From Gammaproteobacteria bacterium (GTDB lineage Bacteria > Pseudomonadota > Gammaproteobacteria > Arenicellales > Arenicellaceae), in the NCBI GenBank assembly GCA_017854775.1, contig JAFMHC010000013.1:1-44951 (forward strand): a stretch of DNA of 44,951 nucleotides, in the 5' to 3' direction. Position 1 is the first letter of the stretch. Each line of letters begins with the position of its first letter. A program made the position numbers and the translations under genes. Positions 1 to 9,049 of this stretch are shown in pieces. The notes under the pieces were generated by a model. That model had not been told where the DNA came from and ran no database searches. It was given only the letters and a program-made list of their open reading frames with translations.

Positions 1-576
1 GAATATGTCAGCTTAGATAATGGCTTCAAACGAGAGGATTCGGTCAAAGACATAGGAGCATTGTTAGATTGGATTGCCACCCAGCCAGACCTTGATCAAA
101 ATCGAGTGCTGGTATTCGGCGGCAGTTACGGTGGTTATATGGTATTGGCCAGTGCGGTGCATTACAGCGACCGATTGCTCGGTGGAGTAAATGTTGTCGG
201 CATAAGTAATTTCGTTACCTTTCTGCAAAATACTAAAGACTATCGCCGCGATCTAAGGCGTGCTGAGTATGGCGATGAGCGAGATCCTAAGATGCTTGAG
301 CATCTGCAAAAAATTAGCCCAAATAATAATGTTGAGAAAATTAAGATTCCAATGCTGGTTGTGCAGGGTAACAATGATCCACGAGTTCCGGTTACCGAAG
401 CTGAGCAAATTGTTGCTGCGCTTCGAGAGCAAGGCAATCAGGTTTGGTATATGAATGCGCTTAATGAAGGGCATGGCTATCGTAAAAAGGAGAATCGGGA
501 TATCTACCAGCAAGCGGTGATCATGTTTTTCGAGAAAGCGCTTAGTGATGACAAAGCCACTGACACGCTAGATTGA
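1..576 (+). CDS. S9 family prolyl oligopeptidase-like serine peptidase, C-terminal part
   Basis: The reading frame is open from the first base, so the gene begins upstream and only the last 191 codons are present. This part is the alpha/beta-hydrolase catalytic domain of the prolyl oligopeptidase family, which cleaves short peptides. The nucleophile motif GGSYGGY is visible, followed by the acid motif QGNNDPRVP and the final histidine in NEGHGYRKKEN, so the Ser-Asp-His triad is complete. The TTG at base 61 is an internal Leu codon, not a start. The protein ends with a short acidic tail. Whether it has a signal peptide or beta-propeller domain cannot be seen. Family assignment is firm; substrate is unknown. 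Confidence 0.9.
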   Translation, partial: EYVSLDNGFKREDSVKDIGALLDWIATQPDLDQNRVLVFGGSYGGYMVLASAVHYSDRLLGGVNVVGISNFVTFLQNTKDYRRDLRRAEYGDERDPKMLEHLQKISPNNNVEKIKIPMLVVQGNNDPRVPVTEAEQIVAALREQGNQVWYMNALNEGHGYRKKENRDIYQQAVIMFFEKALSDDKATDTLD

Positions 577-630
577 ACATATGCATTTTAAATCAGCACT
601 CGCTATCCACGTGTCTAAGACGATAATATT

Positions 631-978
631 ATGAATCAAATCAGCGCCTTGCTTGAGCGAATTAAAATATTTGCTGACGAGCGTGATTGGCAACAGTTCC
701 ATTCACCGAAAAATATTAGCATGGCGCTGTCAGTCGAAGCCTCCGAATTGTTAGAACATTTTCAATGGATGACCCAAGATGAGTCGAGAAATGTGTCGCC
801 TGATAAGAAGGCCCTGATAGCTGACGAAACCGCTGATGTTTTCTTATATCTACTGCGAATGTGTGAGCAAATGGATATCGATCTTATTAAAGTCGCGAAT
901 CAGAAAATTGATAAAAATGCACTAAAGTATCCGGTGGAAAAGGCCAAGGGAAGTGCGAAGAAATACACTGAGCTGTGA
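631..978 (+). CDS. MazG-like nucleotide pyrophosphohydrolase (RS21-C6/dCTPase type)
   Basis: This 115-residue protein has the size and pattern of the single-domain all-alpha NTP pyrophosphohydrolases. EASELLEHFQW gives the first acidic metal-binding helix (ExxE) and DETADVFLYLLRMCE the second (ExxD). The family hydrolyses non-canonical or excess (d)NTPs to the monophosphate and pyrophosphate in the cytoplasm, a house-cleaning role. The start ATG follows an AT-rich stretch without a clear Shine-Dalgarno sequence. A hairpin followed by T residues lies about 45 bases after the stop, so the gene is probably monocistronic. Substrate preference is not readable from the sequence. Confidence 0.85.
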   Translation: MNQISALLERIKIFADERDWQQFHSPKNISMALSVEASELLEHFQWMTQDESRNVSPDKKALIADETADVFLYLLRMCEQMDIDLIKVANQKIDKNALKYPVEKAKGSAKKYTEL

Positions 979-1023
979 TTTCAAGTTAAGGCTAGCTAAG
1001 CTCGTTCATCGTTGTCTGTACTG

Positions 1024-1052
1024 GACACAGGGAGGCTGTGTCTGATATTTTT
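1024..1052 (+). terminator. Rho-independent terminator after the MazG-like gene
   Basis: A 7-bp perfect stem (GACACAG / CTGTGTC) with a GGAGG loop is followed by TGATATTTTT on the plus strand. It separates the MazG-like gene from the M24 peptidase gene. Confidence 0.6.
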
Positions 1053-1104
1053 GCTTGCAGATTGATTTCATGCGCTAAGACGCATTAATACATGGGCCAC
1101 TACA

Positions 1105-2454
1105 ATGATCAAAGCCAAAACTTTATTGGTGGTATTTTTATGCGCGACGTTTTTAATTCTTCAAAGCAGCACCTTGGCTGCCAACAAAGTTTCAAATTTT
1201 AAAATTCTATCGCTTAAAGAGCGAGCGCTTGTCATTGACAGCATCACCTCGAAACGGATAAATCAATTGCTTCCCAGTTTGATGAAGCAAACTAACATTG
1301 ATATGTGGTTGTTGATTAGTCGTGAATATAACGAAGACCCGGTACTTAAAACAGTACTGCCTGCGACTTGGATGTCGGCTAGAAGAACCACTATGTTTGT
1401 TTTTGTCAGACAAGGCGAAGCGGTTAAGGCCCTCGCTATTGCTCCGTATAAGGTCGGAAAGCTATTCGAACCCGCGTGGGATAAAAAATCTCAGCCTAAT
1501 CAGTGGCAAGCATTAGTTGAACTAATACAAAAATATGAGCCTAAAACGATTGGCATTAATCAATCTGAAATATGGGCACATGCCGACGGATTAGTAGCAA
1601 CAGACAAACAAAGGTTACTTGCTGAACTGCCATCAAGGTTCGAGCGGCGATTGGTGTCGGCCGAAGCCCTAGCGGTTAGATGGTTAGAAACTAGAATTCC
1701 AGAAGAAGTTGAATTACTCAAAGGTATGACCGCACTGGCCCACGATATTATTGCCGAGGGTTTTAGTGATAAGACAATCGAGCCAGGCCGCACCTCGACA
1801 GATGATCTTGTCTGGTGGTTCCGAGAAAAAGTAGGCTCGCTTAAACTTAATACGTGGTTTCAGCCATCAGTCTCAATTCAGCGCAGTGATAAGATAAAAT
1901 TTGACCACGAAGATGCATTCACTAATGGAACGGGCAGCCAAGTAATTCAACCGGGTGACTTACTGCATGTTGACTTCGGCATATCGTATTTACGACTTAA
2001 TACCGACACTCAACAGCATGCCTATGTTTTGCAGAGTGGCGAAACAACTGCTCCCGTATATCTTAGTAATGCATTGAAAAAAGGCAATCAATTGCAGGAT
2101 ATTTTTACCAACAATTTTGACAAAGATAAGACCGGCAATATGGTTTTAAAGATATCGAGAGAACAAGCAATTAAAGCAGGACTCAGGCCCACTATTTACA
2201 CCCATCCCTTGGGCTATCACGGCCATGGCGCAGGAACCACTCTTGGTATGTGGGATTCGCAAGGCGGCGTAGCGGGCTCAGGAGATTATCCGCTGCATCT
2301 GAACACAAGCTACGCCATTGAGCTCAACAACGCGGTTTACATTGATGAGTTGAACAAAGAAATTCGAATTATGCTCGAAGAAGATGCCCATTTTGATGCC
2401 TCGGGAGTGTGGTACTTAGATGGTCGGCAAACTGAACTTTTGTTAGTGAAATAG
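1105..2454 (+). CDS. Exported M24 family metallopeptidase (Xaa-Pro aminopeptidase-like)
   Basis: The protein has 449 residues with an N-terminal signal peptide (hydrophobic residues 5-20, likely cleavage after LAA). A creatinase-like N-terminal domain occupies about residues 35-190 and a pita-bread M24 domain about 200-445. The metal ligands appear present: Asp290 in LLHVDFG, Asp301, a histidine in GYHGHGAG near 372, Glu406 in YAIELN and Glu425/426 in MLEED. The second ligand region lacks the usual GD..Y..D..R wording, so the site is somewhat divergent. M24 enzymes remove N-terminal residues next to proline or act as dipeptidases; here it would act in the periplasm. Exact substrate is unknown. 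Confidence 0.85.
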   Translation: MIKAKTLLVVFLCATFLILQSSTLAANKVSNFKILSLKERALVIDSITSKRINQLLPSLMKQTNIDMWLLISREYNEDPVLKTVLPATWMSARRTTMFVFVRQGEAVKALAIAPYKVGKLFEPAWDKKSQPNQWQALVELIQKYEPKTIGINQSEIWAHADGLVATDKQRLLAELPSRFERRLVSAEALAVRWLETRIPEEVELLKGMTALAHDIIAEGFSDKTIEPGRTSTDDLVWWFREKVGSLKLNTWFQPSVSIQRSDKIKFDHEDAFTNGTGSQVIQPGDLLHVDFGISYLRLNTDTQQHAYVLQSGETTAPVYLSNALKKGNQLQDIFTNNFDKDKTGNMVLKISREQAIKAGLRPTIYTHPLGYHGHGAGTTLGMWDSQGGVAGSGDYPLHLNTSYAIELNNAVYIDELNKEIRIMLEEDAHFDASGVWYLDGRQTELLLVK

Positions 2455-3044
2455 ATCAAGGTTTTGCGTCGAAAATTTCTTCTGAGCTATGCTGAGTGAT
2501 TTTGAGCACTGACCAAGACAGAGGGTGTCTGGCGAGTAATGCAAGATACCCTTAGGGTGGAAACCTAGTACTTTTAGTGGGGCTTAGTGGCCCTTTATCG
2601 CATATCTAATCCTTTAACTAATGCTATTCAGTGTTCAGCTGTAAGACGCTGTAATACCTCTTCATGCTGGCTTAGTAGATTATGTTATGGATCTAATTAA
2701 GACAAAAAACTCAAATCTTTACAAATCGCTCGACGAGAAGAGCGCTGTTTGCACACAAGGCCGCTGCACCGTGGCGGCGGACATTAAGGTATTCATAATG
2801 GGCTTAAGCTTGGGCTTCTTAACTGCGCAAAATAGGCAGCTTAAACGGAGCGACATAAATGTAATTCAGCCTAAATTGGTCGAAAACCGACTGACATTTT
2901 TTGTCTTAAGGTCGCTAAACACCTTGCTCTACGCTTGTTTGAGCATGACAAAAATAAGCTCCATCAACTCGGGCCTTTAGTCTATTGCTCTGGGTTACGT
3001 AGGGTGATTAAATTTATCTATATTGCAAAGCAGGAAGGCGGAAA
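2455..3044. other. Intergenic region without a convincing gene
   Basis: About 590 bases. A stem of 9 bp (AGGGTGTCT at 2522 with AGATACCCT at 2544, one G-T pair, 13-base loop) lies 70 bases after the peptidase stop, but has no T-run. An ATG frame of 97 codons at 2687-2980 has no ribosome-binding site and no recognisable domain, so I do not call it a gene. Nothing else stands out. Confidence 0.4.
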
Positions 3045-3398
3045 ATGAGCACTCAAATTAGTTATAGAGACCTAAAAAAGGACATGCTGTCAGCCAAAGG
3101 CTTGGGGCTGTTGTCAGAATTTGCACTAATTTGGTGCGCAAAAACTGGTGAGCTAATTGACGTTGACTCGGACGATGCCGTGATACGAATTCTACGAAAC
3201 GCAAAGCGAACTAGTGACCGCCGGTTGCGCTCTATCTATTTGCATCTTCGAGCAGAGTTCACCGATATGATAGAAAGTTCTGTAACACGCTGCGATGCGA
3301 TGCTAGCCGATCAGCTTATGTCACATATCTCTAAGGGCCGAACGTGTCGATTTCGAAGCCGAGAGTTTGTTAGGCAGATGCCTCAGTTAGCTAGTTAG
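3045..3398 (+). CDS. Hypothetical protein, 117 aa
   Basis: I do not recognise a family. The start ATG is preceded by GGAAGGCGG at suitable spacing, which supports it as a real gene. The product is soluble, without signal peptide or membrane segment. An acidic central patch (ELIDVDSDDAV) is followed by a basic half rich in Arg (RTSDRRLRS, CRFRSREFVRQ). The pattern is compatible with a small nucleic-acid or protein-binding regulator, but this is only a guess. It stands alone between the M24 peptidase and the lipocalin gene. Confidence 0.5.
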   Translation: MSTQISYRDLKKDMLSAKGLGLLSEFALIWCAKTGELIDVDSDDAVIRILRNAKRTSDRRLRSIYLHLRAEFTDMIESSVTRCDAMLADQLMSHISKGRTCRFRSREFVRQMPQLAS

Positions 3399-3509
3399 AC
3401 AATTCAATTCGAAAGTTCAATTAGACAGTTCAGAAAATCCGTTAAACGCACTTAAACCCATATCGAGCCTTGACACAAAAGCCAACGCTGCTCTGTTAGC
3501 CTTGCAGAC

Positions 3510-4049
3510 ATGAAAACTTTCCTGAAATTAGTTATGTCTGCAATAATCGCGCTATCGTTAACGGCCTGCGCAACCCGCGCTCCGATGCCAACAGTAGAAT
3601 CCATCGACCTGAAGAAATTTATGGGTGATTGGTATGTTATTGGCAATATTCCTACGTTTATAGAACGCCAAGCTTATAATGCGGTTGAACATTATGAGCT
3701 TGATAGTGATGGCAATATCCCGACCACCTTTACTTTCAACAAGGGTGGCTTCGATGGCCCCTTAAAGACCTACCATCCAAAAGGCTTCGTTAAAGACAAA
3801 ACCGACAATTCACTGTGGGGCATGCAGTTCATCTGGCCGATCAAAGCAGACTACCGAATTGTCTATTTGAGCGACGACTACCAGCAAGTGATTGTCGCTC
3901 GAAAGGCGCGTGATTACGTTTGGATAATGGCGCGAACGCCAAAAATAAGTGACACGGATTACCAAGCTCTGGTGCAAAAGACAGAAGACTTAGGTTATGA
4001 CCCAACTCTTATACGAAAGGTGCCGCAGCAAGATTTGATTGATCGTTGA
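3510..4049 (+). CDS. blc: Outer-membrane lipocalin Blc
   Basis: The 179-residue protein begins with a lipoprotein signal (basic MKTFLK, hydrophobic run, lipobox LTAC with the modified cysteine at residue 19). The lipocalin signature follows: KKFMGDWYVIGNIPTF, the GxW motif on the first strand. Further conserved pieces are YHPKGFV, the W-G-MQF block and DYVWIMARTP. Blc-type lipocalins bind fatty acids or lysophospholipids at the outer membrane and are often stress induced. Length matches the bacterial Blc family. It appears to be a single-gene unit. Confidence 0.9.
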   Translation: MKTFLKLVMSAIIALSLTACATRAPMPTVESIDLKKFMGDWYVIGNIPTFIERQAYNAVEHYELDSDGNIPTTFTFNKGGFDGPLKTYHPKGFVKDKTDNSLWGMQFIWPIKADYRIVYLSDDYQQVIVARKARDYVWIMARTPKISDTDYQALVQKTEDLGYDPTLIRKVPQQDLIDR

Positions 4050-4151
4050 TTCGACTCCTTAGAGCGCTAAACGAATCAGGTAGGGTTTTGACATATAATA
4101 CTCTAAGCATTAACGAGTATCGTAACCGCACAAACCTTAGCTGACCACTAA

Positions 4152-4871
4152 ATGAAATTAATACTTAGCCTATCCAATTTAGTAAGCAAAACAGTAAAGG
4201 CTCAACTGCCTAGGTTATACGACGAGCAGGGCAACAATCCCGGTGTGCAAAAAATCAGCTCGCACAGCACTCAAGTCAGCTGGCAGTTCCAGATAGTTCA
4301 TCTAAGCGGTCGCCAATGGGAGCCCTGCGACGATGGCACTTGGCTGCTTATGGCGGTTGAGTCCTACAGCAGATTCACGATCATCAATCGCTATTATTTG
4401 GAGCCGAGCTTAGAAGAAATTGAAAAAGACTTTATGGCATCATGGATTGAGCACTTAATCATGCTGATGCAGATGGGCGGATTCGTTCGCAATAAGCAAC
4501 ACATAGAACAAGTCACGTCACAATTTCAACAACTGAAAAAGCCAGAGTATTACCGAAACTTAGACTCAAGTATTGGTGGGCATATTGGCGACAATCAACA
4601 GTGGCTAAGAGCCTATATCGACGATACTCGTATTACGGAATTTAATAATACACATGTGCGCGAGTTCTCTAATTATTTAAATCAATTGTCACGCCGAATC
4701 GGTAAGCAACGCAAAAAGGCTGATCAGTTTATACCGTTTGAGCGGTTTTTAGACGATGGGCTCTATCGTTTTGCCTCCGGGCTGTGTGATCAAAAAATAC
4801 CGTATTGCCGCTTTGGTGATTTTCCTAATCCTTATCGTTCGAATGTTGAGTTGTCTTTGGTGAAGAGTTAA
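4152..4871 (+). CDS. Hypothetical protein, 239 aa (weak DUF6933-like look)
   Basis: The protein is soluble, without signal peptide. The N-terminal 110 residues alternate short strands and a WLLMAVESYSRFTIIN segment, then a helical stretch (EEIEKDFMASWIEHLIMLM). The arrangement faintly recalls DUF6933, a family of unknown function common in proteobacteria, but I am not certain. The C-terminal half is polar and helical (FSNYLNQLSRRIGKQRKK). No catalytic motif is evident. Upstream bases contain TTGACATATAAT, where -35-like and -10-like boxes touch each other, so they are not a usable promoter as written. Confidence 0.6.
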   Translation: MKLILSLSNLVSKTVKAQLPRLYDEQGNNPGVQKISSHSTQVSWQFQIVHLSGRQWEPCDDGTWLLMAVESYSRFTIINRYYLEPSLEEIEKDFMASWIEHLIMLMQMGGFVRNKQHIEQVTSQFQQLKKPEYYRNLDSSIGGHIGDNQQWLRAYIDDTRITEFNNTHVREFSNYLNQLSRRIGKQRKKADQFIPFERFLDDGLYRFASGLCDQKIPYCRFGDFPNPYRSNVELSLVKS

Positions 4872-4982
4872 GGCCTGCACCTTCATTCGTTGAGCGGCCC
4901 AAAAAGGAAATTAATCGGCAGTGAATGACAGCAAGAACAGGCGTGGTTGTTAATTTAGAAGGCCTGAAATTTATTGGGTAAA

Positions 4983-5000
4983 ATGTGCCATATGGTACAT
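4983..5000. promoter_or_regulatory. 18-bp near-perfect palindrome upstream of an exported-protein gene
   Basis: ATGTGCCATATGGTACAT reads as its own reverse complement except for one base pair. It lies 68 bases before the GTG start at 5068, a position suited to an operator. No regulator can be assigned. Confidence 0.3.
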
Positions 5001-5067
5001 TGAACTTACTAGCTCCAAGATCCAAAATCCCTGTATTGATATTAACCATTTACAGGAAAAACCCACA

Positions 5068-5880
5068 GTGAATTTCAAACGACCAATCCACACTTTAATT
5101 GCCTCAATTGTCGTGTTCAGTATTACTTCTTCGGTTCAAGCTGAAAGCCCTTTCTCAAAAATGAAAGACAAGCTTAAAAGTAAAGTCAGCGCCGAATCCA
5201 ATGAGCAAGCAAAAGACAAAGTAAAAAGTAAAACGTCTTCAAAATCGCTTGCAGCCACTGCCGGTGCAGGTTCATCAGTGGCACTGGGTTCGCCTTCAGA
5301 CAGCTTAACCTCACTAACCAAATGCGCAAGCGTGAAACCAAGCAACATTATTATTGGCTCATTAGGTGACTATACGTTTCAACAAGGATTCACTAAAGAA
5401 AAGCGTTCTGGCTTAATTAACCGAAACAAAGGGTCGTTGTCAAAAGGCTGTATCTTGCCATCACTGCAGTCGCGTCAAGTGGCTTATATGGAAGTAGACA
5501 CTAAATCTTATAAAGCCTTAGGCAGCTCCAACGATTGGGAAATGCAATGCCTTAAATCTGCGAATTTATCGGCTGGCGCCGTAAACGAGAAAGAGCCAAA
5601 GGGTGAGTATCCGTATCACGTTAATGTGTTGTCAGGCAAAGACATGCTTTTGTTTTGTGGTAATTCAGAAAACATTGACGAATGTGGCGAAGGTAGCAAC
5701 AGCTCACGAAGCGGTCAGTGGGACAAAAAGCTAAACGCACGAGGCAAAACAATGCTCAGCGTCATGGGCGTTGCTAGTACGTTAGCGCCAGCACAGGGTG
5801 AAAAACTATATTGCCAGTATTACAACAAAAAATCAGGAAAAAGTTTATTCGCTTTTGAGTACTTACGCGTTCGTGGGTAG
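5068..5880 (+). CDS. Exported hypothetical protein, 270 aa
   Basis: The gene starts with GTG preceded by ACAGGAAAAACC, a usable Shine-Dalgarno sequence. A signal peptide (residues 1-25, ending SSVQA) is followed by a Lys/Ser-rich low-complexity segment (repeated K-S-K around residues 30-62), a short Gly/Ala linker, and a C-terminal globular domain of about 180 residues. That domain has several cysteines (in TKCASV, KGCILPS, EMQCLKS, LFCGNSE, DECGEG, LYCQYY) that may pair in the periplasm. I do not recognise the family. The KxK-rich linker may bind the cell wall or nucleic acid; this is inference. Confidence 0.65.
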   Translation: MNFKRPIHTLIASIVVFSITSSVQAESPFSKMKDKLKSKVSAESNEQAKDKVKSKTSSKSLAATAGAGSSVALGSPSDSLTSLTKCASVKPSNIIIGSLGDYTFQQGFTKEKRSGLINRNKGSLSKGCILPSLQSRQVAYMEVDTKSYKALGSSNDWEMQCLKSANLSAGAVNEKEPKGEYPYHVNVLSGKDMLLFCGNSENIDECGEGSNSSRSGQWDKKLNARGKTMLSVMGVASTLAPAQGEKLYCQYYNKKSGKSLFAFEYLRVRG

Positions 5881-5915
5881 TGAATAAATACAGCCATATT
5901 TAGGGAAACCTAAGA

Positions 5916-5999
5916 ATGAAATTTAAACAATTATTGTTCAGTGCATGTTTAATGCTGGGCGCGAGCGTGGGTGTTCAAGCTGCTCAAATTAACGCATAA
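5916..5999 (+). CDS. 27-codon ORF that is only a secretion signal; possible nonsense-interrupted gene
   Basis: The ORF encodes a textbook signal peptide: basic MKFKQ, hydrophobic LLFSACLMLGASVGV, then QAAQINA and a TAA stop. The same frame stays open for another 20 codons after the stop (to the TAG at 6060-6062), giving a segment with ACGLLYIGG and NPALRS. It lies 36 bases after the 270-aa exported protein on the same strand. It is either a very small exported peptide, a leader peptide, or a larger gene broken by a nonsense mutation and deletion. The sequence does not decide between these. Confidence 0.35.
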   Translation: MKFKQLLFSACLMLGASVGVQAAQINA

Positions 6000-6098
6000 T
6001 TAGCCTGTGGCTTGCTTTACATTGGAGGCCCTACCATACTCAATCCGGCATTGAGAAGTTAGTTACATTGATCATAAATCAAAGGTGGATCCAGTTTC

Positions 6099-6791
6099 AT
6101 GACGACCAATCTAGAAAATTCAAAGGATGCATCAACTAATGCAATAAAAAAGCCTCATTTTTTGATGGTGCTGCTCATGCTTATGTTGTTCCTACTATTT
6201 ATGTATCTAACTTTTGTCGCTATAGGGTTGAGAAGCCCTGAAGGTAATCTCGAAGGTGCATACAATAGTTTGGTAATTGGGCAGATGGTTGGCGCGTTCA
6301 TAGTGCCTATTTTCATCGTCTGCCTATTTCAAATATTTAGACGGTTTCGAAATTCCAGATCGCATGTAAATATTTTAGTCTGGACTTTAGTTCTATTGTG
6401 TTTTTCAACCGCAGGGGGGCTTATAGATGCCGAAGAGCAAGGTCTGCAATCTTGGTTGCAGCAAGAGTCTATGGCGGCGAATAAGTCGCTCCCTGTAATG
6501 GTTGACGAATCGACGCGATTTGATTCTACTAAAGTTTCTAAAAGGAGTTTCGAACGCCACTATACGATAATAGACATTACTGAGAGTGAGATAGACGAAG
6601 CAACTTTAAAGGAATTTGAAAACAACATGAGAACGACAATTCTCCAAGCTTTTTGCAATAACGATTTATTTTTTGAGATGAGGCGTGAAGGGGTAAAGCT
6701 TGCAGATATTTATAGTGAAAAAAATGGCAAGTTGTTGATTCATATAATCTCAGACCCTAAGGATTGTTCGCCAGAAGTGGCTGATCATTGA
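6099..6791 (+). CDS. Membrane protein of unknown function, 230 aa
   Basis: The start ATG follows AAAGGTGG. Three hydrophobic segments lie at about residues 20-45, 60-80 and 90-107, followed by a 120-residue extracytoplasmic or cytoplasmic domain. The pattern NKSLPVMVDESTRFD, a Y-T-I-I-D strand, a cysteine in QAFCNND and a final cysteine in PKDCSP are typical of a widespread uncharacterised domain in which two cysteines are probably paired. No enzymatic motif is visible. The gene sits 86 bases before the DUF6279-type lipoprotein gene on the same strand, but with its own likely ribosome-binding site. Confidence 0.65.
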   Translation: MTTNLENSKDASTNAIKKPHFLMVLLMLMLFLLFMYLTFVAIGLRSPEGNLEGAYNSLVIGQMVGAFIVPIFIVCLFQIFRRFRNSRSHVNILVWTLVLLCFSTAGGLIDAEEQGLQSWLQQESMAANKSLPVMVDESTRFDSTKVSKRSFERHYTIIDITESEIDEATLKEFENNMRTTILQAFCNNDLFFEMRREGVKLADIYSEKNGKLLIHIISDPKDCSPEVADH

Positions 6792-6876
6792 TCTTGATCT
6801 GAATCTCGGCTATCGGCAGAGGCTGTGTAAAAACGAAATAAATACTATACTGGTTTTTTTCGATAGGAGTTAAGCC

Positions 6877-7782
6877 ATGTCCCGTTTTGACGACAAGGAT
6901 AGCTCGGACACCCAGATAAAGAACATGATTAAATTAATCGCAATAGGGCTATTACTTTGCCTGCTATCAGCTTGCGGGACAGGCGAGTTTTTTATAAAGC
7001 GAGGGATTAATGGCTTGCAACAGGATGTGGCCGATGAATTTAAGAGTTATGCCGATTTTGATGAGTCACAAAAGCAACAAATCGATCTTATCGCTAAGCA
7101 GCTAGACGATTGGGTTCGCGCTGATCGCTTGCCTATTTTGTATACTGAGCTGGAGAAAATGGCGGACGATATCCAGCGCAATGCGAGTATCAGTCGAGAT
7201 ACTTGGCAAAGTACGCTGGCATTCCTTGAGCAGCCGATGAATTTGGCTGCACAAGATGAATTAATTAGAGAAATTGCACAGCTAGTCTACGGCATGACCG
7301 ATCAGCAGGCTGAGGACACCTTAGAAAAACTGCAAAAAGAGTATCGTGAAACGCAAAAAGATGAGGCTAAAGAAACGCTTGAAAAACGCAATAAGACGCT
7401 GGCGCGTGGAATAAAAATCGTGTTTTCTGACCTTGCTATCAGTCGTTCTAGAGCGCAGGTTAAACAGGCTAAGGAAATGCTAGCGCAACGACAATCTCAC
7501 ATAAAACTTGAACATCAGAAAAGGGCGAAGAACTATGCAACTTTTGCTGGGCTTATTCAAGATAGGCAGCGCGAGTCGTTCTTTGAGGACTTTGAGAGTG
7601 CTTGGGCGGAGGCCGAACGTGGGCCAAAAGATTGGGCTCCTGATCAATGGCAATATAATTCCAAGATAATTTTTGACATGCTTAACTATTTACTCGGCGA
7701 TCTAGATCAAGAGCAGCGCGATACTGCCTCGGCTAAAATCCGTCGCTACGCTGCATTGTTTAAACGGCTCTCAGAAGCTTAG
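6877..7782 (+). CDS. DUF6279-type lipoprotein, 301 aa
   Basis: A lipobox LLSAC lies near residue 33, preceded by a hydrophobic run from MIKLIAIGLLL. The first ATG (6877) has a strong AGGAG seven bases upstream and gives an unusually long polar n-region. The alternative ATG at 6925 gives a more usual signal but has a poorer ribosome site, so I keep 6877. The mature protein is almost entirely charged alpha-helix (residues 100-250), as in the DUF6279 lipoproteins of gammaproteobacteria. It would be anchored to a membrane on the periplasmic side. Function unknown. Confidence 0.7.
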   Translation: MSRFDDKDSSDTQIKNMIKLIAIGLLLCLLSACGTGEFFIKRGINGLQQDVADEFKSYADFDESQKQQIDLIAKQLDDWVRADRLPILYTELEKMADDIQRNASISRDTWQSTLAFLEQPMNLAAQDELIREIAQLVYGMTDQQAEDTLEKLQKEYRETQKDEAKETLEKRNKTLARGIKIVFSDLAISRSRAQVKQAKEMLAQRQSHIKLEHQKRAKNYATFAGLIQDRQRESFFEDFESAWAEAERGPKDWAPDQWQYNSKIIFDMLNYLLGDLDQEQRDTASAKIRRYAALFKRLSEA

Positions 7783-7851
7783 TTTAAGTGGGGCTAAAGA
7801 CAGGGGCTAATAACTGAGCAGCAGCTTTAAACTATCATATAGATCTAGTGC

Positions 7852-8880
7852 ATGGTTAAATACCCGCCGATGAGTTCAAACAAAACACCAATGCTAGCTA
7901 ATGTCCAAACAGGAGATAAGCGTGGCAGTAGGAAACGGAAAAAACAATCGCCCTTGCCGATGCGCGATGGGGTGTCGGCTAGTCGTGTGTGGCTGCCTAA
8001 AGTAGGGGACTATAAAAACAGCACTGAAACATATGGTGAATGGGAGACTATACTCGATTTTTTATTGGACCGTTTTCCGTTTATCTCGGCTGATATTTTT
8101 AAGGAGCGAATGGGGCGTGGGCAAGTTGTTAGCGAAACGGGCGAGGCCATTAGCCCTGCTAGCCCGTACCAAGCAGAGATTCACGTGTTCTATTACCGTG
8201 AGATACCGTATGAGCCGGAGATTCCTTTTCGTGAAACCGTATTATTTAAAGACGACAATATTATTGTGGTGGATAAACCGCATTTTATTCCGGTGCAGCC
8301 AACGGGCCGGTTCATTCGTGAATGCTTATTGTCGCGTCTAAAGCATCATTATCAGAATGAGGATATCAGCCCCATTCATCGCTTAGACCGTGAGACCGCA
8401 GGCGTAATTCTATACAGCTGCAATGTTAAGGCCCGGGGTGCTTATCAGCCGCTGTTTGAGAAGCGCTTGGTTAAGAAAAGTTACGAGGCCATCGCGCCGA
8501 TTTCTGAACGGGCGTTTCCTTATACCCATCGCAGTCACATTGTGTCTAGCGAGGACCCTTTTTTCATTATGCGTGAAGAGCCGAGTGCAAAGGCAAACAC
8601 CGAAACGGTGATGAATGTTATTGAAATTAAAGGCGGCCTAGCGCGCTATAAACTGGAACCGGTGACCGGGCGACAGCATCAACTGCGTGTGCATATGATG
8701 TCGATTGGTTGCCCTATTATGAACGACCCCTTTTATCCGGAGTTGTTGCCGAATAAGGGCGAAGATTATTCTAAGCCACTGCAACTGCTGGCAAAATCGA
8801 TTCAATTCACTGATCCATTCACAGCTCAAGAACGATTTTTCGAAAGTGAAATTCTCCTGCAAGGAATGGCTAGCAACTGA
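7852..8880 (+). CDS. RluA-family pseudouridine synthase
   Basis: The catalytic motif HRLDRETAG is present with the nucleophilic aspartate at residue 179. Other conserved blocks are NIIVVDKPHFIPVQP near 136-150 and the GRQHQLRVHM motif in the last third. The family isomerises uridine to pseudouridine in rRNA or tRNA; the closest subgroup is the RluA type that modifies 23S rRNA U746 and tRNA U32. The first 35 residues are basic and low in complexity (GSRKRKKQ), an N-terminal extension. Neither ATG at 7852 nor 7870 has a good ribosome site, so the start is uncertain by six codons. Confidence 0.85.
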   Translation: MVKYPPMSSNKTPMLANVQTGDKRGSRKRKKQSPLPMRDGVSASRVWLPKVGDYKNSTETYGEWETILDFLLDRFPFISADIFKERMGRGQVVSETGEAISPASPYQAEIHVFYYREIPYEPEIPFRETVLFKDDNIIVVDKPHFIPVQPTGRFIRECLLSRLKHHYQNEDISPIHRLDRETAGVILYSCNVKARGAYQPLFEKRLVKKSYEAIAPISERAFPYTHRSHIVSSEDPFFIMREEPSAKANTETVMNVIEIKGGLARYKLEPVTGRQHQLRVHMMSIGCPIMNDPFYPELLPNKGEDYSKPLQLLAKSIQFTDPFTAQERFFESEILLQGMASN

Positions 8881-9049
8881 CAGTTACACCCGTTGGGGAC
8901 CTCTATTCTGAGCGATTTTTATTAGTGGTCTAGGATTTACTTTCTCTGTTTTGAGGCATCATAATGAATAATTCTACGACAAGGGATAGCTTGGGCACTC
9001 ACCTAATTCGGACTATGCTTTAGGTAAATGAGCCCGTGCCAGAGTTACT

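Noticed and set aside
2687-2980. 97-codon ORF
   Set aside because: No ribosome-binding site, no domain and no conserved-looking composition.
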